Positions 8,145-16,465 of a stretch of 64,000 nucleotides of DNA are shown piece after piece. The DNA lies in contig NZ_JADCKF010000014.1 in assembly GCF_014982855.1 (NCBI RefSeq), positions 1-64,000 of the forward strand, read 5' to 3'. Both the position numbers and the translations under genes were made by a program. Within the stretch, counting starts at the first letter, position 1. The number at the start of each line of letters is the position of its first letter. Under the pieces are notes generated by a model. The model had not been told where the DNA came from, searched no databases, and saw only the letters and a program-made list of their open reading frames with translations. The stretch is from Pseudoflavonifractor gallinarum. GTDB taxonomy: Bacteria; Bacillota; Clostridia; Oscillospirales; Oscillospiraceae.

Positions 8145-8282
8145 GAAGCGGGGATGATGTTTCGCTCCGCCGACACCGGAGCGGGACCTGTATTTTAATT
8201 GGAAACAGCGTGTCGAGAGAAATTTTGTACTGAGATTCATCAAAAATGGTCTCTTTTGCTGGATTTATCTTTGATTTTTTTC

Positions 8283-8311
8283 TTTACACATGGAATAAAC
8301 TATGATATAGT
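8283..8311 (+). promoter_or_regulatory. rpsO promoter
   Basis: TTTACA and TATAGT are separated by 17 bases. The predicted start is near 8318, at the beginning of the S15 leader structure. The preceding 140 bases after htrA hold only a weak inverted repeat near 8163-8182 and nothing else that I recognise. Confidence 0.75.
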
Positions 8312-8324
8312 AGACAAGCACGCA

Positions 8325-8435
8325 TTAGGTGCAGTCCCGTGACTTAGTCCAGGGAGTTTGCCCGCTTTGACGCGGGGGATTCACCCGCCCTGCACTCAGT
8401 TACCGGGAAGAATATCAGAAAGGTGGAATTTTCCC
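8325..8435 (+). promoter_or_regulatory. ribosomal protein S15 leader (autoregulatory mRNA structure)
   Basis: The rpsO leader folds by eye into an outer stem GTGCAG (8329-8334) with CTGCAC (8390-8395) and an inner hairpin CCCGC/GCGGG (8361-8376). Leaders of this kind bind S15 and repress its translation in many bacteria. I cannot assign the exact class without a covariance model. Confidence 0.6.
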
Positions 8436-8702
8436 ATGATCCGTAAGGACGAGAAGACGGCTGTTATCGAGGCCAACCGCACCCACGAGACCGATACTGG
8501 TTCCCCCGAGGTCCAGATCGCGATCCTGACTGCCCGCATCCAGGAGCTCACCGAGCATCTGAAGGTGCACATCCACGACAACCACAGCCGCCGCGGCCTG
8601 CTCAAGATGGTCGGTAAGCGCCGCAAGATGCTGGACTACCTGGCTGCCAAGGACATCGAGCGTTACCGTGCGATCATCGCCAAGCTCGGCATCCGCAAGT
8701 AA
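8436..8702 (+). CDS. rpsO: 30S ribosomal protein S15
   Basis: An 88-residue protein of the usual length for S15. It starts [12 protein letters not shown] and carries the family signature [14 protein letters not shown], with the basic helix [18 protein letters not shown] that contacts 16S rRNA. ATG 8436 is preceded by AGAAAGGTGG. It lies upstream of pnp, a very common bacterial order, but a strong terminator between them suggests partly separate transcription. Confidence 0.98.
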   Translation: MIRKDEKTAVIEANRTHETDTGSPEVQIAILTARIQELTEHLKVHIHDNHSRRGLLKMVGKRRKMLDYLAAKDIERYRAIIAKLGIRK

Positions 8703-8855
8703 GAACCAAGCGTAACGCCGGAAGCGCGGAGCGTCCGGGAGCAGGTGCACAGGAGACCGCGCAGACGGAAAAACAGGTGCCGCCCCGGCGGCGCGGATTT
8801 TTCGCGGAGCGGTGCGCCGTGTGCCGCTGCGGAGGACGCGCAGCATGAGAAAATA

Positions 8856-8886
8856 GGGGTGGTGTGGGATTCCACACCACCCTTTT
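8856..8886 (+). terminator. terminator after rpsO
   Basis: An 11-bp perfect stem (GGGTGGTGTGG with its complement) has a 4-base loop and is followed by TTTT. The 150 bases between the rpsO stop and this hairpin are GC-rich with no coding frame that I trust. Confidence 0.8.
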
Positions 8887-8933
8887 CTCCAATTATCATT
8901 TCACCGAACACGACACGCAGAGCCGGAACGCTT

Positions 8934-8989
8934 TTTTAGCAGTTGAATGCGGGACGAATGGGGATTCGCCTTGGATTCAAGTGCTAAAA
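8934..8989 (+). promoter_or_regulatory. long stem-loop in the pnp leader
   Basis: 8934-8948 pairs with 8975-8989 in 14 of 15 positions and encloses a small CGAAT-GGGG-ATTCG hairpin. It ends 42 bases before the pnp start codon. In Escherichia coli a leader stem cut by RNase III lets PNPase repress its own mRNA; a comparable role here is inferred from position only. Confidence 0.55.
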
Positions 8990-9031
8990 GGCCGACGGGC
9001 TCTGCTGTGCCAGCGAAAAGGAGGACAACAT

Positions 9032-11182
9032 ATGTCTACTGTTATCAAGCACAGAGAATTCCCCGGCTTCAAGACCTATTCCATGGACCTGGCCGGCCGC
9101 CCCCTGGTCATCGAGATCGGCAAGGTGGCCGAGCTGGCCAACGCCGCCTGCATGGTCAAGTACGGCGAGACCACCGTCATGGTGGCCGTCACCGCCTCCG
9201 CCCGTCCCCGGGACGGCGTGGATTTCTTCCCCCTGAGCGTGGACTTTGAGGAGAAGCTCTACGCGGTGGGCCGCATCCCCGGCTCCTTCATGCGCCGGGA
9301 GGGCCGCCCCTCTCTGCCCGCCGTGCTGGCCTCCCGTCTCATCGACCGGCCCATCCGTCCCCTCTTCCCCTATGACTTCCGCAACGACGTGTGCGTTACC
9401 TGCACCGTCATGAGCGTGGACTATGACTGCTCCCCCGAGGTGGCCGCCATGATCGGCACCTCCGTGTGCCTCTCCTACTCCGACATTCCCTGGGCCGGCC
9501 CCATCGGCTGCCTGGAGGTGGGCTACTGCGACGGCCAGATCGTCTTCAACCCCACCCAGGAGCAGCGGGCTACCTCCCAGATGGACGTGACCGTGGCCGC
9601 CACCGACGGTAAGGTGGTCATGATCGAGGCCGGTGCCAAGGAGATCCCCGACGAGATCATGTACGAGGGCATCGTGAAGGCCCACGAGGAGATCCGCAAG
9701 CAGGTGGCCTTTATCAACGGCATTGTGGCTGAGATCGGCAAGCCCAAGATGGAGTATGAGCATGCGGACTTTGATCAGGAGCTCTTCGACAAGATCGTGG
9801 AGGCCACCATGGACGAGGCCAAGGCCGCCATGGACACCGACGACAAGAACGTCCGCGAGACCCGCTGGAATGCCCTGATCGATCACTGGCACGAGCTCTT
9901 CCTGGAGGACTATCCTGAGATGGACAAGTACCTGGAGGAGATCACCTACAAGTTCCAGAAGAAGATCGTCAAGGCCTGGCTTCTGGAGGGTCACCGTGTG
10001 GACGGCCGCGCCAAGAACGAGATCCGTCCCCTCTCCGCCGAGGTGGGCGTGCTGCCCCGCGTCCACGGCTCCGGCCTCTTCACCCGCGGTCAGACCCAGG
10101 TGCTCAGCGTCTGTACCCTGAACACCCTTTCCGCCGCCCAGAAGCTGGATACCATCTGGGAGGAGACCGAGAAGCGGTACATGCACCACTATAACTTCCC
10201 CTCCTACTCCGTGGGTGAGGCCCGCGGCGCCCGGTCCACCAACCGCCGTGAGTACGGCCACGGCGCCCTGGCCGAGCGTGCTCTGGAGCCCGTCATCCCC
10301 AGCGTGGAGGAGTTCCCCTATGCCATCCGCGTGGTGTCTGAGGTCCTGAGCTCCAACGGCTCCACCTCTCAGGGCTCCATCTGCGGCTCCACCCTGGCCC
10401 TCATGGACGCCGGTGTGCCCATCAAGGCCCCCGTGGCCGGCATCTCCTGCGGCCTGATCCAGGACGACAACGGCGGCTTCACCACCTTCATCGACATCCA
10501 GGGCGTGGAGGACTTCCACGGCGAGATGGACTTCAAGGTGGCCGGCACCAAGAAGGGCATCACCGCCATCCAGATGGACCTGAAGAACGACGGCCTCTCC
10601 CATGAGATCATCAAGGAAGCCCTGGAGATCACCAAGGACGCCCGCTTTGCCATCCTGGACGAGATCATGCTGCCCTGCATCGCCGAGCCCCGGCCCGAGG
10701 TGGCTCCCACCGCCCCCAAGATGGTGAAGATGAAGATCGACGTGGACAAGATCCGCGAGGTCATCGGCTCCGGCGGCAAGGTCATCCAGAAGATCTGTGC
10801 CGACACCGGCGCCAAGATCGACATCGAGGACGACGGCACCATCTACATTGCCGGCGAGAATGCCGAGAGCTGCGACGCCGCCAAGAAGATCATCGAGACC
10901 ATCGTCTTTGTGCCCGAGGTGGGTCAGCTCTACTACGGCAAGGTGGTCCGCATCCTCCAGTTCGGCGCCTTCGTGGAACTGGCTCCTGGTAAGGACGGCA
11001 TGGTCCACATTTCCAAGCTGGCCGACCGCCGGGTGGAGAAGGTGGAGGACGTGGTCAACATCGGCGATATGATCTGGGTCAAGGTCACCGATATCGACGA
11101 GAAGGGCCGTGTGAACCTCTCCTACAAGGACGCTCTGAAGGAGATCAAGGCCAAGCAGGCCGCCGGTGAGAGCGTGAAGTAA
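9032..11182 (+). CDS. pnp: polyribonucleotide nucleotidyltransferase (PNPase)
   Basis: A 716-residue 3'-5' phosphorolytic exoribonuclease of normal length. There are two RNase PH-like domains (about 10-145 and 320-550) with an alpha-helical linker. The second carries RREYGHGALAERAL and the SNGSTSQGSICGSTLALMDAG phosphate-binding region, and DFKVAGTKKGITAIQMDLK holds the catalytic acidic residue. A KH domain (IREVIGSGGKVIQKI, near 570) and an S1 domain (YYGKVVRILQFGAFVELAPGKDGMVHIS) close the protein. The start ATG 9032 follows AAAAGGAGG; longer in-frame readings upstream would cross the rpsO terminator. The leader contains a long stem-loop, a plausible self-repression target. Confidence 0.98.
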   Translation: MSTVIKHREFPGFKTYSMDLAGRPLVIEIGKVAELANAACMVKYGETTVMVAVTASARPRDGVDFFPLSVDFEEKLYAVGRIPGSFMRREGRPSLPAVLASRLIDRPIRPLFPYDFRNDVCVTCTVMSVDYDCSPEVAAMIGTSVCLSYSDIPWAGPIGCLEVGYCDGQIVFNPTQEQRATSQMDVTVAATDGKVVMIEAGAKEIPDEIMYEGIVKAHEEIRKQVAFINGIVAEIGKPKMEYEHADFDQELFDKIVEATMDEAKAAMDTDDKNVRETRWNALIDHWHELFLEDYPEMDKYLEEITYKFQKKIVKAWLLEGHRVDGRAKNEIRPLSAEVGVLPRVHGSGLFTRGQTQVLSVCTLNTLSAAQKLDTIWEETEKRYMHHYNFPSYSVGEARGARSTNRREYGHGALAERALEPVIPSVEEFPYAIRVVSEVLSSNGSTSQGSICGSTLALMDAGVPIKAPVAGISCGLIQDDNGGFTTFIDIQGVEDFHGEMDFKVAGTKKGITAIQMDLKNDGLSHEIIKEALEITKDARFAILDEIMLPCIAEPRPEVAPTAPKMVKMKIDVDKIREVIGSGGKVIQKICADTGAKIDIEDDGTIYIAGENAESCDAAKKIIETIVFVPEVGQLYYGKVVRILQFGAFVELAPGKDGMVHISKLADRRVEKVEDVVNIGDMIWVKVTDIDEKGRVNLSYKDALKEIKAKQAAGESVK

Positions 11183-11194
11183 ATTATGAACAGA

Positions 11195-11238
11195 ACAGCC
11201 GCCCCGAAACCAAGGTTCCGGGGCGGCTGTTGCTTTGT
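11195..11238 (+). terminator. terminator after pnp
   Basis: A 13-bp stem AACAGCCGCCCCG pairs with its complement around a 12-base loop and is followed by a T-rich stretch. Confidence 0.8.
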
Positions 11239-11261
11239 TACATTAATATAATAAATTGACA

Positions 11262-11290
11262 TTGCAAAAGCAGGCCCACCCCAGTATAAT
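11262..11290 (+). promoter_or_regulatory. icd promoter
   Basis: TTGCAA and TATAAT are 17 bases apart. A TTGACA at 11256 is too far (23 bases) from the -10 box to pair with it. Confidence 0.65.
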
Positions 11291-11342
11291 AGACAGGAAA
11301 CAGCAGAACATAGCGCGTACTGCGTTCGGAGGTGCATGTATT

Positions 11343-12554
11343 ATGGCAAAAATCCAGATGAGAACTCCCCTGGTGGAGATGGACGGCGACGAGATGACCC
11401 GCATCCTGTGGAAGGACATCAAGGACATCCTGCTCACCCCTTATATCGACCTGAAGACTGAGTATTATGACCTGGGTCTTCCCGAGCGGGACCGGACGGG
11501 AGACCAGGTGACGGTGGACGCCGCTGAGGCCACCAAGAAGTACGGCGTGGCGGTGAAATGCGCCACCATCACCCCCAATGCCCAGCGCATGGAGGAGTAT
11601 CAGCTCCATGAGATGTGGAAGTCCCCCAACGGCACCATCCGGGCCATTCTGGACGGCACCGTGTTCCGTGCCCCCATTATGGTCAAGGGGATCTCTCCGG
11701 TGGTGAAGAACTGGAAGAAGCCCATCACCATTGCCCGTCACGCCTACGGCGACGTATACAAGTCCACCGAGTACCGGGTCCCCGGCCCCGGCCGGGCCGA
11801 GCTGGTCTTCCACGGGGAGGATGGGCAGGAGCTGTGCCAGACCATCTACGACTTTGAGTGCGCCGGCGTGCTCCAGGGTCAGTACAACAAGGACTCCTCC
11901 ATCTACTCCTTTGCCCGGGCCTGCTTCCAGTACGCGGTGGACACCCGGCAGGATCTGTGGTTTGCCACCAAGGACACCATCTCCAAGAAGTATGACCACA
12001 CCTTCAAGGATATTTTCCAGGAAGTCTATGAGAAGGAGTACCAGGAGCGCTTTGAGACCATGGGCCTGACCTACTTCTACACCCTCATTGATGACGCGGT
12101 GGCCCGTGTCATCCGCTCCGAGGGCGGCTATATCTGGGCCTGCAAGAACTACGACGGCGACGTGATGAGCGACATGGTCTCCACTGCCTTCGGTTCTCTG
12201 GCCATGATGACCTCGGTCCTGGTCTCTCCCGACGGGAAGTACGAGTACGAGGCCGCTCACGGCACCGTGACCCGCCACTACTACAAGTACCTCAAGGGGG
12301 AGAGCACCTCCACCAACCCGGTGGCCACCATCTTCGCCTGGACCGGCGCCCTGCGCAAGCGCGGAGAGCTGGACTGCCTGGTGGAGCTGCGGGAGTTTGC
12401 CGACCAGCTGGAGGCGGCCACCCTGGCCACCATCGAGGGGGGCACCATGACCAAGGACCTGGCCGGACTCTGGGAGGGGGAGACCCCTGCCAATGCGGTG
12501 GACAGCCGGGCCTTCCTGGAGGCCATCAAGGCGGAGCTGGACAAGCGGCGCTAA
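11343..12554 (+). CDS. icd: NADP-dependent isocitrate dehydrogenase
   Basis: A 403-residue enzyme of the eukaryote-like (subfamily II) isocitrate dehydrogenases. It oxidises isocitrate to 2-oxoglutarate and makes NADPH. Diagnostic stretches are [15 protein letters not shown], the substrate Ser/Arg region [20 protein letters not shown], the metal-binding Asp in [36 protein letters not shown], and [17 protein letters not shown] with the NADP-binding His/Arg. The start ATG 11343 has GGAGG 10 bases upstream and its own promoter. In an anaerobe with no visible TCA genes nearby it probably supplies 2-oxoglutarate for glutamate synthesis. Confidence 0.97.
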   Translation: MAKIQMRTPLVEMDGDEMTRILWKDIKDILLTPYIDLKTEYYDLGLPERDRTGDQVTVDAAEATKKYGVAVKCATITPNAQRMEEYQLHEMWKSPNGTIRAILDGTVFRAPIMVKGISPVVKNWKKPITIARHAYGDVYKSTEYRVPGPGRAELVFHGEDGQELCQTIYDFECAGVLQGQYNKDSSIYSFARACFQYAVDTRQDLWFATKDTISKKYDHTFKDIFQEVYEKEYQERFETMGLTYFYTLIDDAVARVIRSEGGYIWACKNYDGDVMSDMVSTAFGSLAMMTSVLVSPDGKYEYEAAHGTVTRHYYKYLKGESTSTNPVATIFAWTGALRKRGELDCLVELREFADQLEAATLATIEGGTMTKDLAGLWEGETPANAVDSRAFLEAIKAELDKRR

Positions 12555-12572
12555 GAGCACAACAGAAAAAAT

Positions 12573-12611
12573 CGGGCAGGCGCGGCCATTGGCCGCGCCT
12601 GCCCGCTGTTA
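12573..12611. terminator. bidirectional terminator between icd and the ferritin-like gene
   Basis: CGGGCAGGCGCGGCCA pairs with its complement almost without a loop. A-rich sequence on the left provides the T tract for the minus strand; the plus-strand tract is weak. Confidence 0.65.
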
Positions 12612-12620
12612 TGGGCGGAC

Positions 12621-13322
12621 TCAGAGCTCTTCCACCAGCTCCCGCAGAAGCTGGGCGTGACGGGCCTCATCCCGGGCCAGCTCCTGGTAGAGGGCGCGCA
12701 GGGCGGGGTCGGAGCACTCCTCCGCAGCGGCCAGATAGGCCAGCGCTCCCCGCTGCTCGGCACAGAAGCACTGCCGCAAAGCCGCAGGCAGTGCACCCCG
12801 GGGCGTGGGCAGAGAGGCCTCGGAGGGAAAATACCGCACCCCGGAGATGAGAAAGTAGGCCGCCGAGAGGCGTTTTGCGTGGCGGCGTTCTTCCGCCGCC
12901 ATAGCGGCCAGTACCCGGGCACACCCGCCGGGCGAGCGGCGGGAGAGGGAGAGGTAGGTCCGCCAGTCGGCGGCCTCCTGGTCAATGTACGTCTGGAGCT
13001 GTTCCCCGTAGACGGCGGAACCCGCCCCCAGAAGGGGGACGTCCGGCTGCGCGGCGGGGGAGATGTGGGCCCTGGACAGGGGAGGAGCCTCCCGGGGACA
13101 GGGCAGGGGAGTGGGGACTTCCGGGACAGCGGGGGTGGAGGAGCACATGTCTTCTCGCTCCTGGGGCGGGGCGGAGGGCGATTCCTCCGGCGGACGCCCC
13201 ACCCGGATGGGACATCCGGCCTGCTCCAGCGGCATGACCCGGCCCCAGATCCGGGCAAAGTCCTGTTCGTTCCGGCCGTCCACAGTGGGCGGGCTGCCGG
13301 CGGGGGTTGGAACTTGCGTCAT
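12621..13322 (-). CDS. ferritin-like di-iron protein with proline-rich N-terminus
   Basis: A 233-residue protein. The first 100 residues are Pro/Arg-rich and probably disordered. From about residue 105 a four-helix bundle carries di-iron-type ligands: E in DQEAADW, the EERRH motif, E in AEQRGALAYL, and DEARH near the end. The spacing is that of rubrerythrin-like ferritins, but there is no rubredoxin domain. It probably handles peroxide or iron in the cytosol. The start ATG 13322 follows GGGAGG by 8 bases. Standalone gene, convergent with icd. Confidence 0.75.
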   Translation of the reverse strand: MTQVPTPAGSPPTVDGRNEQDFARIWGRVMPLEQAGCPIRVGRPPEESPSAPPQEREDMCSSTPAVPEVPTPLPCPREAPPLSRAHISPAAQPDVPLLGAGSAVYGEQLQTYIDQEAADWRTYLSLSRRSPGGCARVLAAMAAEERRHAKRLSAAYFLISGVRYFPSEASLPTPRGALPAALRQCFCAEQRGALAYLAAAEECSDPALRALYQELARDEARHAQLLRELVEEL

Positions 13323-13426
13323 GGGAAATACCTCCCGTTTGTTTGGATTTCTCTCCATCCTATGTCCGAGGCGAAGAAATTGCCCCTGTTTTGGGTATCC
13401 TATAACGGGCTTTGGCGGGGGCAAGC

Positions 13427-13455
13427 TTGTATAATGGGGGAAAGAATGCTATAAT
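13427..13455 (+). promoter_or_regulatory. promoter in front of the hairpin array
   Basis: TTGTAT and TATAAT are 17 bases apart, giving a predicted start near 13462, four bases before the first hairpin. Another TATAAT at 13430-13435 lacks a good -35 partner. Confidence 0.5.
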
Positions 13456-13465
13456 AATGCCTGCT

Positions 13466-13681
13466 GAATCAACCGCATAGCGGTTGATTCGTGCGGCTGC
13501 GCCGCACAATTCTTTTCCGAAAACTGCCAGCAGTTCTCGGAAAAGAAGGATCCATTGTTGCAATGCGTATTTCCATCCGGGCATACACGGCCCGGATGGA
13601 AGGCGCAGGGATAAAACCCTGCGCCCAAACAAAGCCATCGTGCCTTGTAAGCATGGGCTTTCAAGGCTTGTGGCTTTGTTT
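13466..13681 (+). other. array of six abutting hairpins (structured RNA or intergenic palindromic repeat)
   Basis: Six inverted repeats follow each other with few unpaired bases. HP1 13466-13490 (11-bp stem), HP2 13491-13507 (7 bp), HP3 13510-13547 (11 bp with an inner 5-bp stem), HP4 13571-13601 (12 bp), HP5 13602-13625 (9 bp), HP6 13627-13681 (11 bp outer stem). A small ATTG/CAAT stem fills the gap at 13554-13564. There is no convincing reading frame. A promoter ends just before HP1, and the suf promoter overlaps HP6. It could be a stand-alone RNA, a suf leader or a mosaic of intergenic palindromes. Confidence 0.6.
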
Positions 13682-13696
13682 CTTACGTATTATAAT
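13668..13696 (+). promoter_or_regulatory. suf operon promoter
   Basis: TTGTGG and TATAAT are 17 bases apart, ending 47 bases before the sufC start codon. The -35 box lies inside the last hairpin of the array. Confidence 0.5.
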
Positions 13697-13743
13697 ACAC
13701 CATTGAGAAAAGAATATCTCTGGATACAAGGAGTATCGGTATT

Positions 13744-14484
13744 ATGCTGGAAATCAAAGGGCTGAAATACCAGGTGGCGGACGAGAGCGGCGAGTCCCTT
13801 GGTATTCTCAACGACGTATCCCTCGAGATCGAGGATCATAAACTGGTGGTCATCACCGGCCCCAACGGCGGCGGTAAGACCACGCTGGCCAAGGCAGTCA
13901 TGGGCCTGGTGCAGCCCACGGGCGGTTCCATCCTCTGGAATGGCGTGGACATCACCGAAAAGAGCATCACCGAGCGGGCCCGCATGGGCATCAGCTACGG
14001 CTTTCAGCAGCCCCCCCGGTTCAAGGGCCTGCGGGTGAAGGATCTGCTCTGCTTGGCTTCCGGCCGGGAGAATCTGGCCACGGAGGAGGCCTGCCAGTAC
14101 CTGACCAAGGTGGGTCTGTGTGCCCATGACTACATTGACCGGGAGGTGGACGCCTCCCTCTCCGGCGGCGAGGTCAAGCGCATTGAGATCGCCACCATTC
14201 TGGCCCGCAAGAGCGGTCTGATGATCTTTGACGAGCCGGAGGCCGGCATCGACCTGTGGTCCTTTGCCAAGCTGACCGAGACCTTCCAGGCCATCCATGC
14301 CCGGGGAGAGGCCACCCTTCTCATCATCTCCCACCAGGAGCGGATCATCAATCTGGCCGACGAGATCGTCATGATCGAGGACGGACGCGTGGCCCAGCAC
14401 GGGCCCAAGGAGGAGATCTTCCCCCTCATTCTGGAGCGGACCTCCGCCGGATGCACCTATCTCAGCCAGGAGGCGAACAAGTAA
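13744..14484 (+). CDS. sufC: Fe-S cluster assembly ATPase SufC
   Basis: A 246-residue ABC-type ATPase that powers iron-sulfur cluster assembly on the SufB scaffold. Walker A is GPNGGGKTT, the signature is LSGGEVKRIEIA, Walker B is GLMIFDEPEAGID, and the switch His is in IISHQERI. The PRFKGLRVKD Q-loop region is typical of SufC rather than of transporters. ATG 13744 follows AAGGAG. It overlaps sufB at TAATG, and no SufD, SufS or SufU follows. This is the minimal two-gene form found in anaerobic bacteria and archaea. Confidence 0.95.
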   Translation: MLEIKGLKYQVADESGESLGILNDVSLEIEDHKLVVITGPNGGGKTTLAKAVMGLVQPTGGSILWNGVDITEKSITERARMGISYGFQQPPRFKGLRVKDLLCLASGRENLATEEACQYLTKVGLCAHDYIDREVDASLSGGEVKRIEIATILARKSGLMIFDEPEAGIDLWSFAKLTETFQAIHARGEATLLIISHQERIINLADEIVMIEDGRVAQHGPKEEIFPLILERTSAGCTYLSQEANK

Positions 14485-15407
14485 TGATGGACAAGACCGA
14501 CTGGAAGCTCCTCAAGGAGATCGCGGACCTGGAAAAGACCCCCCAGGGCGCCTACAACATCCGCGTCAACGGCCAGATGGACTCCCGTTCCACCACAGCC
14601 AACATCGACATTACCACCAAGACCGACGGAAAGTCGGGCATCGATATCCGGGTCAAGCCGGGCACCAAGAAGGAGTCGGTGCACATCCCCGTCATCATCC
14701 ACGCCACCGGTTTCACCGAGCTGGTCTACAACGATTTCTTCATCGGCGAGGACTGCGACATCGACATCGTGGCGGGCTGCGGCATCCACAATACCGGCTG
14801 TGAGACCGCCCAGCACGACGGCCTGCACACCTTCTACATCGGAAAGAACTCCAAGGTGCGCTATGTGGAGCGCCACTACGGCGAGGGCGAGGGGACCGGC
14901 GAGCGGATCTTCAATCCCCAGACCGTGGTCTATCTGGAAGAGGGGGCCTCTATCCAGATGGAGACCACCCAGATCCGGGGCGTGGACTCCACCAAGCGGG
15001 ACACCAAGATCGTAGTGGGGAAGAACGCCGAGGCGGTCATCACCGAAAAGCTCCTTACCCACGGCAGCCAGACCGCCGAGTCCGACATGGAGATTATCCT
15101 GGACGGCGAGGGGGCCAGCGGCCGGGTGATCTCCCGTTCCGTGGCACAGGAGGAGTCCAAGCAGATCTTCTACCCCAAGATGACGGGCAACAACAAGTGC
15201 TTCGGCCATGTGCAGTGTGACTCCATCATCATGGGGAACGCCCAGGTATCTTCTATCCCGGCCATCGTGGCCAACCATGTGGACGCGCAGCTGATCCACG
15301 AGGCTGCCATCGGCCGGATCGCCGGCGATCAGCTCCTCAAGCTGATGACGCTGGGCCTGACCGAGGAAGAGGCAGAGGAGAAAATTTTGGATGGATTCTT
15401 ACAGTAA
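14484..15407 (+). CDS. sufB: SufB/SufD-like Fe-S scaffold protein (minimal system)
   Basis: A 307-residue beta-helix protein of the SufBD family, much shorter than the usual SufB of about 470 residues because the N-terminal region is absent. Recognisable parts are IGEDCDIDIVAGCGIHN, SKVRYVERHYGEGEG, the AESDMEIILDGEGASGRVISRSVAQE strand series, and the C-terminal SIPAIVANHVDAQLIHEAAIGRIAGDQL where the conserved Asp and His sit. It partners with the preceding SufC. The start overlaps the sufC stop; a second ATG follows at 14487 and either could be used. Confidence 0.9.
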   Translation: MMDKTDWKLLKEIADLEKTPQGAYNIRVNGQMDSRSTTANIDITTKTDGKSGIDIRVKPGTKKESVHIPVIIHATGFTELVYNDFFIGEDCDIDIVAGCGIHNTGCETAQHDGLHTFYIGKNSKVRYVERHYGEGEGTGERIFNPQTVVYLEEGASIQMETTQIRGVDSTKRDTKIVVGKNAEAVITEKLLTHGSQTAESDMEIILDGEGASGRVISRSVAQEESKQIFYPKMTGNNKCFGHVQCDSIIMGNAQVSSIPAIVANHVDAQLIHEAAIGRIAGDQLLKLMTLGLTEEEAEEKILDGFLQ

Positions 15408-15855
15408 CCTGCGGGCCCGTGCCAAGTGCAACCGCTTTGCCGAGCACAACGGCATCGAGCTTACCTTGATCGAGACCGACCATGTGGAGGGGGAGATCAC
15501 CGTCACCGAGGCCCATCTCAACCCCATGGGGATGGTCCACGGCGGCTGTCTCGCCACTCTGGCCGACACGGTCACCGGTACGGCGGTGGCCACCCGGGGC
15601 CGGGTGGGCGTGACCATGGACTGTCGGATGGACTACCTCCGGCCGGCGGTCAACACGAAAAAGATCCGCTGCGTGGCCATTCCCCAGAAGATCGGGAAGA
15701 CCATTACCCTCTATCGGGCGGAGCTCACCAACGACGAGGGCGCGCTGGTGGCGGTGGGGACCTTCAGCTTTTTCCTCACCGATAAACCCCTGCCCAACTT
15801 TGAAGAGCTGGTGGAGCGGGCCAAAGCATACGGACAGACGCAGAAAAGCGAATAA
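15391..15855 (+). CDS. PaaI-family hotdog thioesterase
   Basis: A 154-residue hotdog-fold acyl-CoA thioesterase. The diagnostic NPMGMVHGGCLATLADTVTG carries the active-site HGG and the downstream Asp. VGVTMDCRMDYLRPA and FSFFLTD fit the PaaI family. It overlaps sufB by 17 bases and ends at the operon terminator, so it is co-transcribed with the suf genes. The link to iron-sulfur assembly is not obvious and may be only housekeeping. Confidence 0.85.
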   Translation: MDSYSNLRARAKCNRFAEHNGIELTLIETDHVEGEITVTEAHLNPMGMVHGGCLATLADTVTGTAVATRGRVGVTMDCRMDYLRPAVNTKKIRCVAIPQKIGKTITLYRAELTNDEGALVAVGTFSFFLTDKPLPNFEELVERAKAYGQTQKSE

Positions 15856-15859
15856 AACC

Positions 15860-15896
15860 AGCGGGACCATTTCCACGGAAATGGTCCCGCTTTTTT
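15860..15896 (+). terminator. terminator of the suf operon
   Basis: A 14-bp stem AGCGGGACCATTTCC with its complement has a 2-base loop and is followed by six T. Confidence 0.9.
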
Positions 15897-16361
15897 CTAG
15901 GGGAGGGTATCGTCTGTGGGAAGGGTACCGCTCTCCAGGGCGAGAAAGCGGAGCAGAGCCGCCAGGAGGGTGAGGAGCGAGGCAGCACTCTCCAGCCCGG
16001 CGGCCCGCCGCTCCTCCGCAGGGGCGGAGCGCTGATTTTTCCAGGCCAGACAGAGAAAGAAGAGTCCGCCCCCCACCTCCAGGGCGGCACTCCCCCAGGA
16101 GAGGGGGAGGGAGTCGGTTTCCCGGGGGGTGCGGCCCTCCAGCTGGGCATCCAGAGATTCCCGTTCCCAGAGTGCTGTCTGAAGGGCGAGCAGCAGAGAG
16201 AGGACGGCAAACAGCAGAAAGAGGATGGTACACGTTACATCCCGCTGCCCCTCCAAAAGGGAAGAACGTTCGGTTTCGATCCATACCGCCCCCTTTCTGT
16301 GCCATCTTATGCCGCAGAAGGCGGAAAGTGCAGACTGGAAAGCCTGAAAAATAAAATGCAA
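15897..16361 (-). CDS. small putative membrane protein, function unknown
   Basis: The frame codes for up to 154 residues with two hydrophobic segments (TCTILFLLFAVLSLLLAL and ALEVGGGLFFLCLAW) and a third near the C-terminus (ASLLTLLAALLRFLAL). The start is uncertain: the longest form needs TTG 16361 with no clear ribosome binding site, while a better site (GGGGGCGGT then ATG near 16296) is in another frame. The stop abuts the suf terminator. It is divergent from the YczE-type gene. It may be a decayed or frameshifted small membrane protein. Confidence 0.35.
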   Translation of the reverse strand: MHFIFQAFQSALSAFCGIRWHRKGAVWIETERSSLLEGQRDVTCTILFLLFAVLSLLLALQTALWERESLDAQLEGRTPRETDSLPLSWGSAALEVGGGLFFLCLAWKNQRSAPAEERRAAGLESAASLLTLLAALLRFLALESGTLPTDDTLP

Positions 16362-16388
16362 TTCCAGACATATAAGAACGTGGAGGGG

Positions 16389-16417
16389 TTGCTTTTTCTG
16401 TCTAAATATGCTAAAAT
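16389..16417 (+). promoter_or_regulatory. promoter of the YczE-like gene
   Basis: TTGCTT and TAAAAT are 17 bases apart, about 50 bases before the start codon. Confidence 0.6.
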
Positions 16418-16465
16418 TTTATAAGTAATAAAAAATATTTTTTAGAAAAAGAGGGAGGGCGCATC

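Noticed and set aside
8984-11008. Long minus-strand reading frame opposite pnp (over 670 codons)
   Set aside because: It is the antisense shadow of a GC-rich, codon-biased gene; the composition is unnatural (rich in Gly, His, Val, Leu, Asp), and PNPase on the other strand is certain.
13466-13681. CRISPR array or insertion-sequence remnant
   Set aside because: The hairpins differ in sequence and length, there are no direct repeats with spacers, and no transposase or terminal repeats are nearby.
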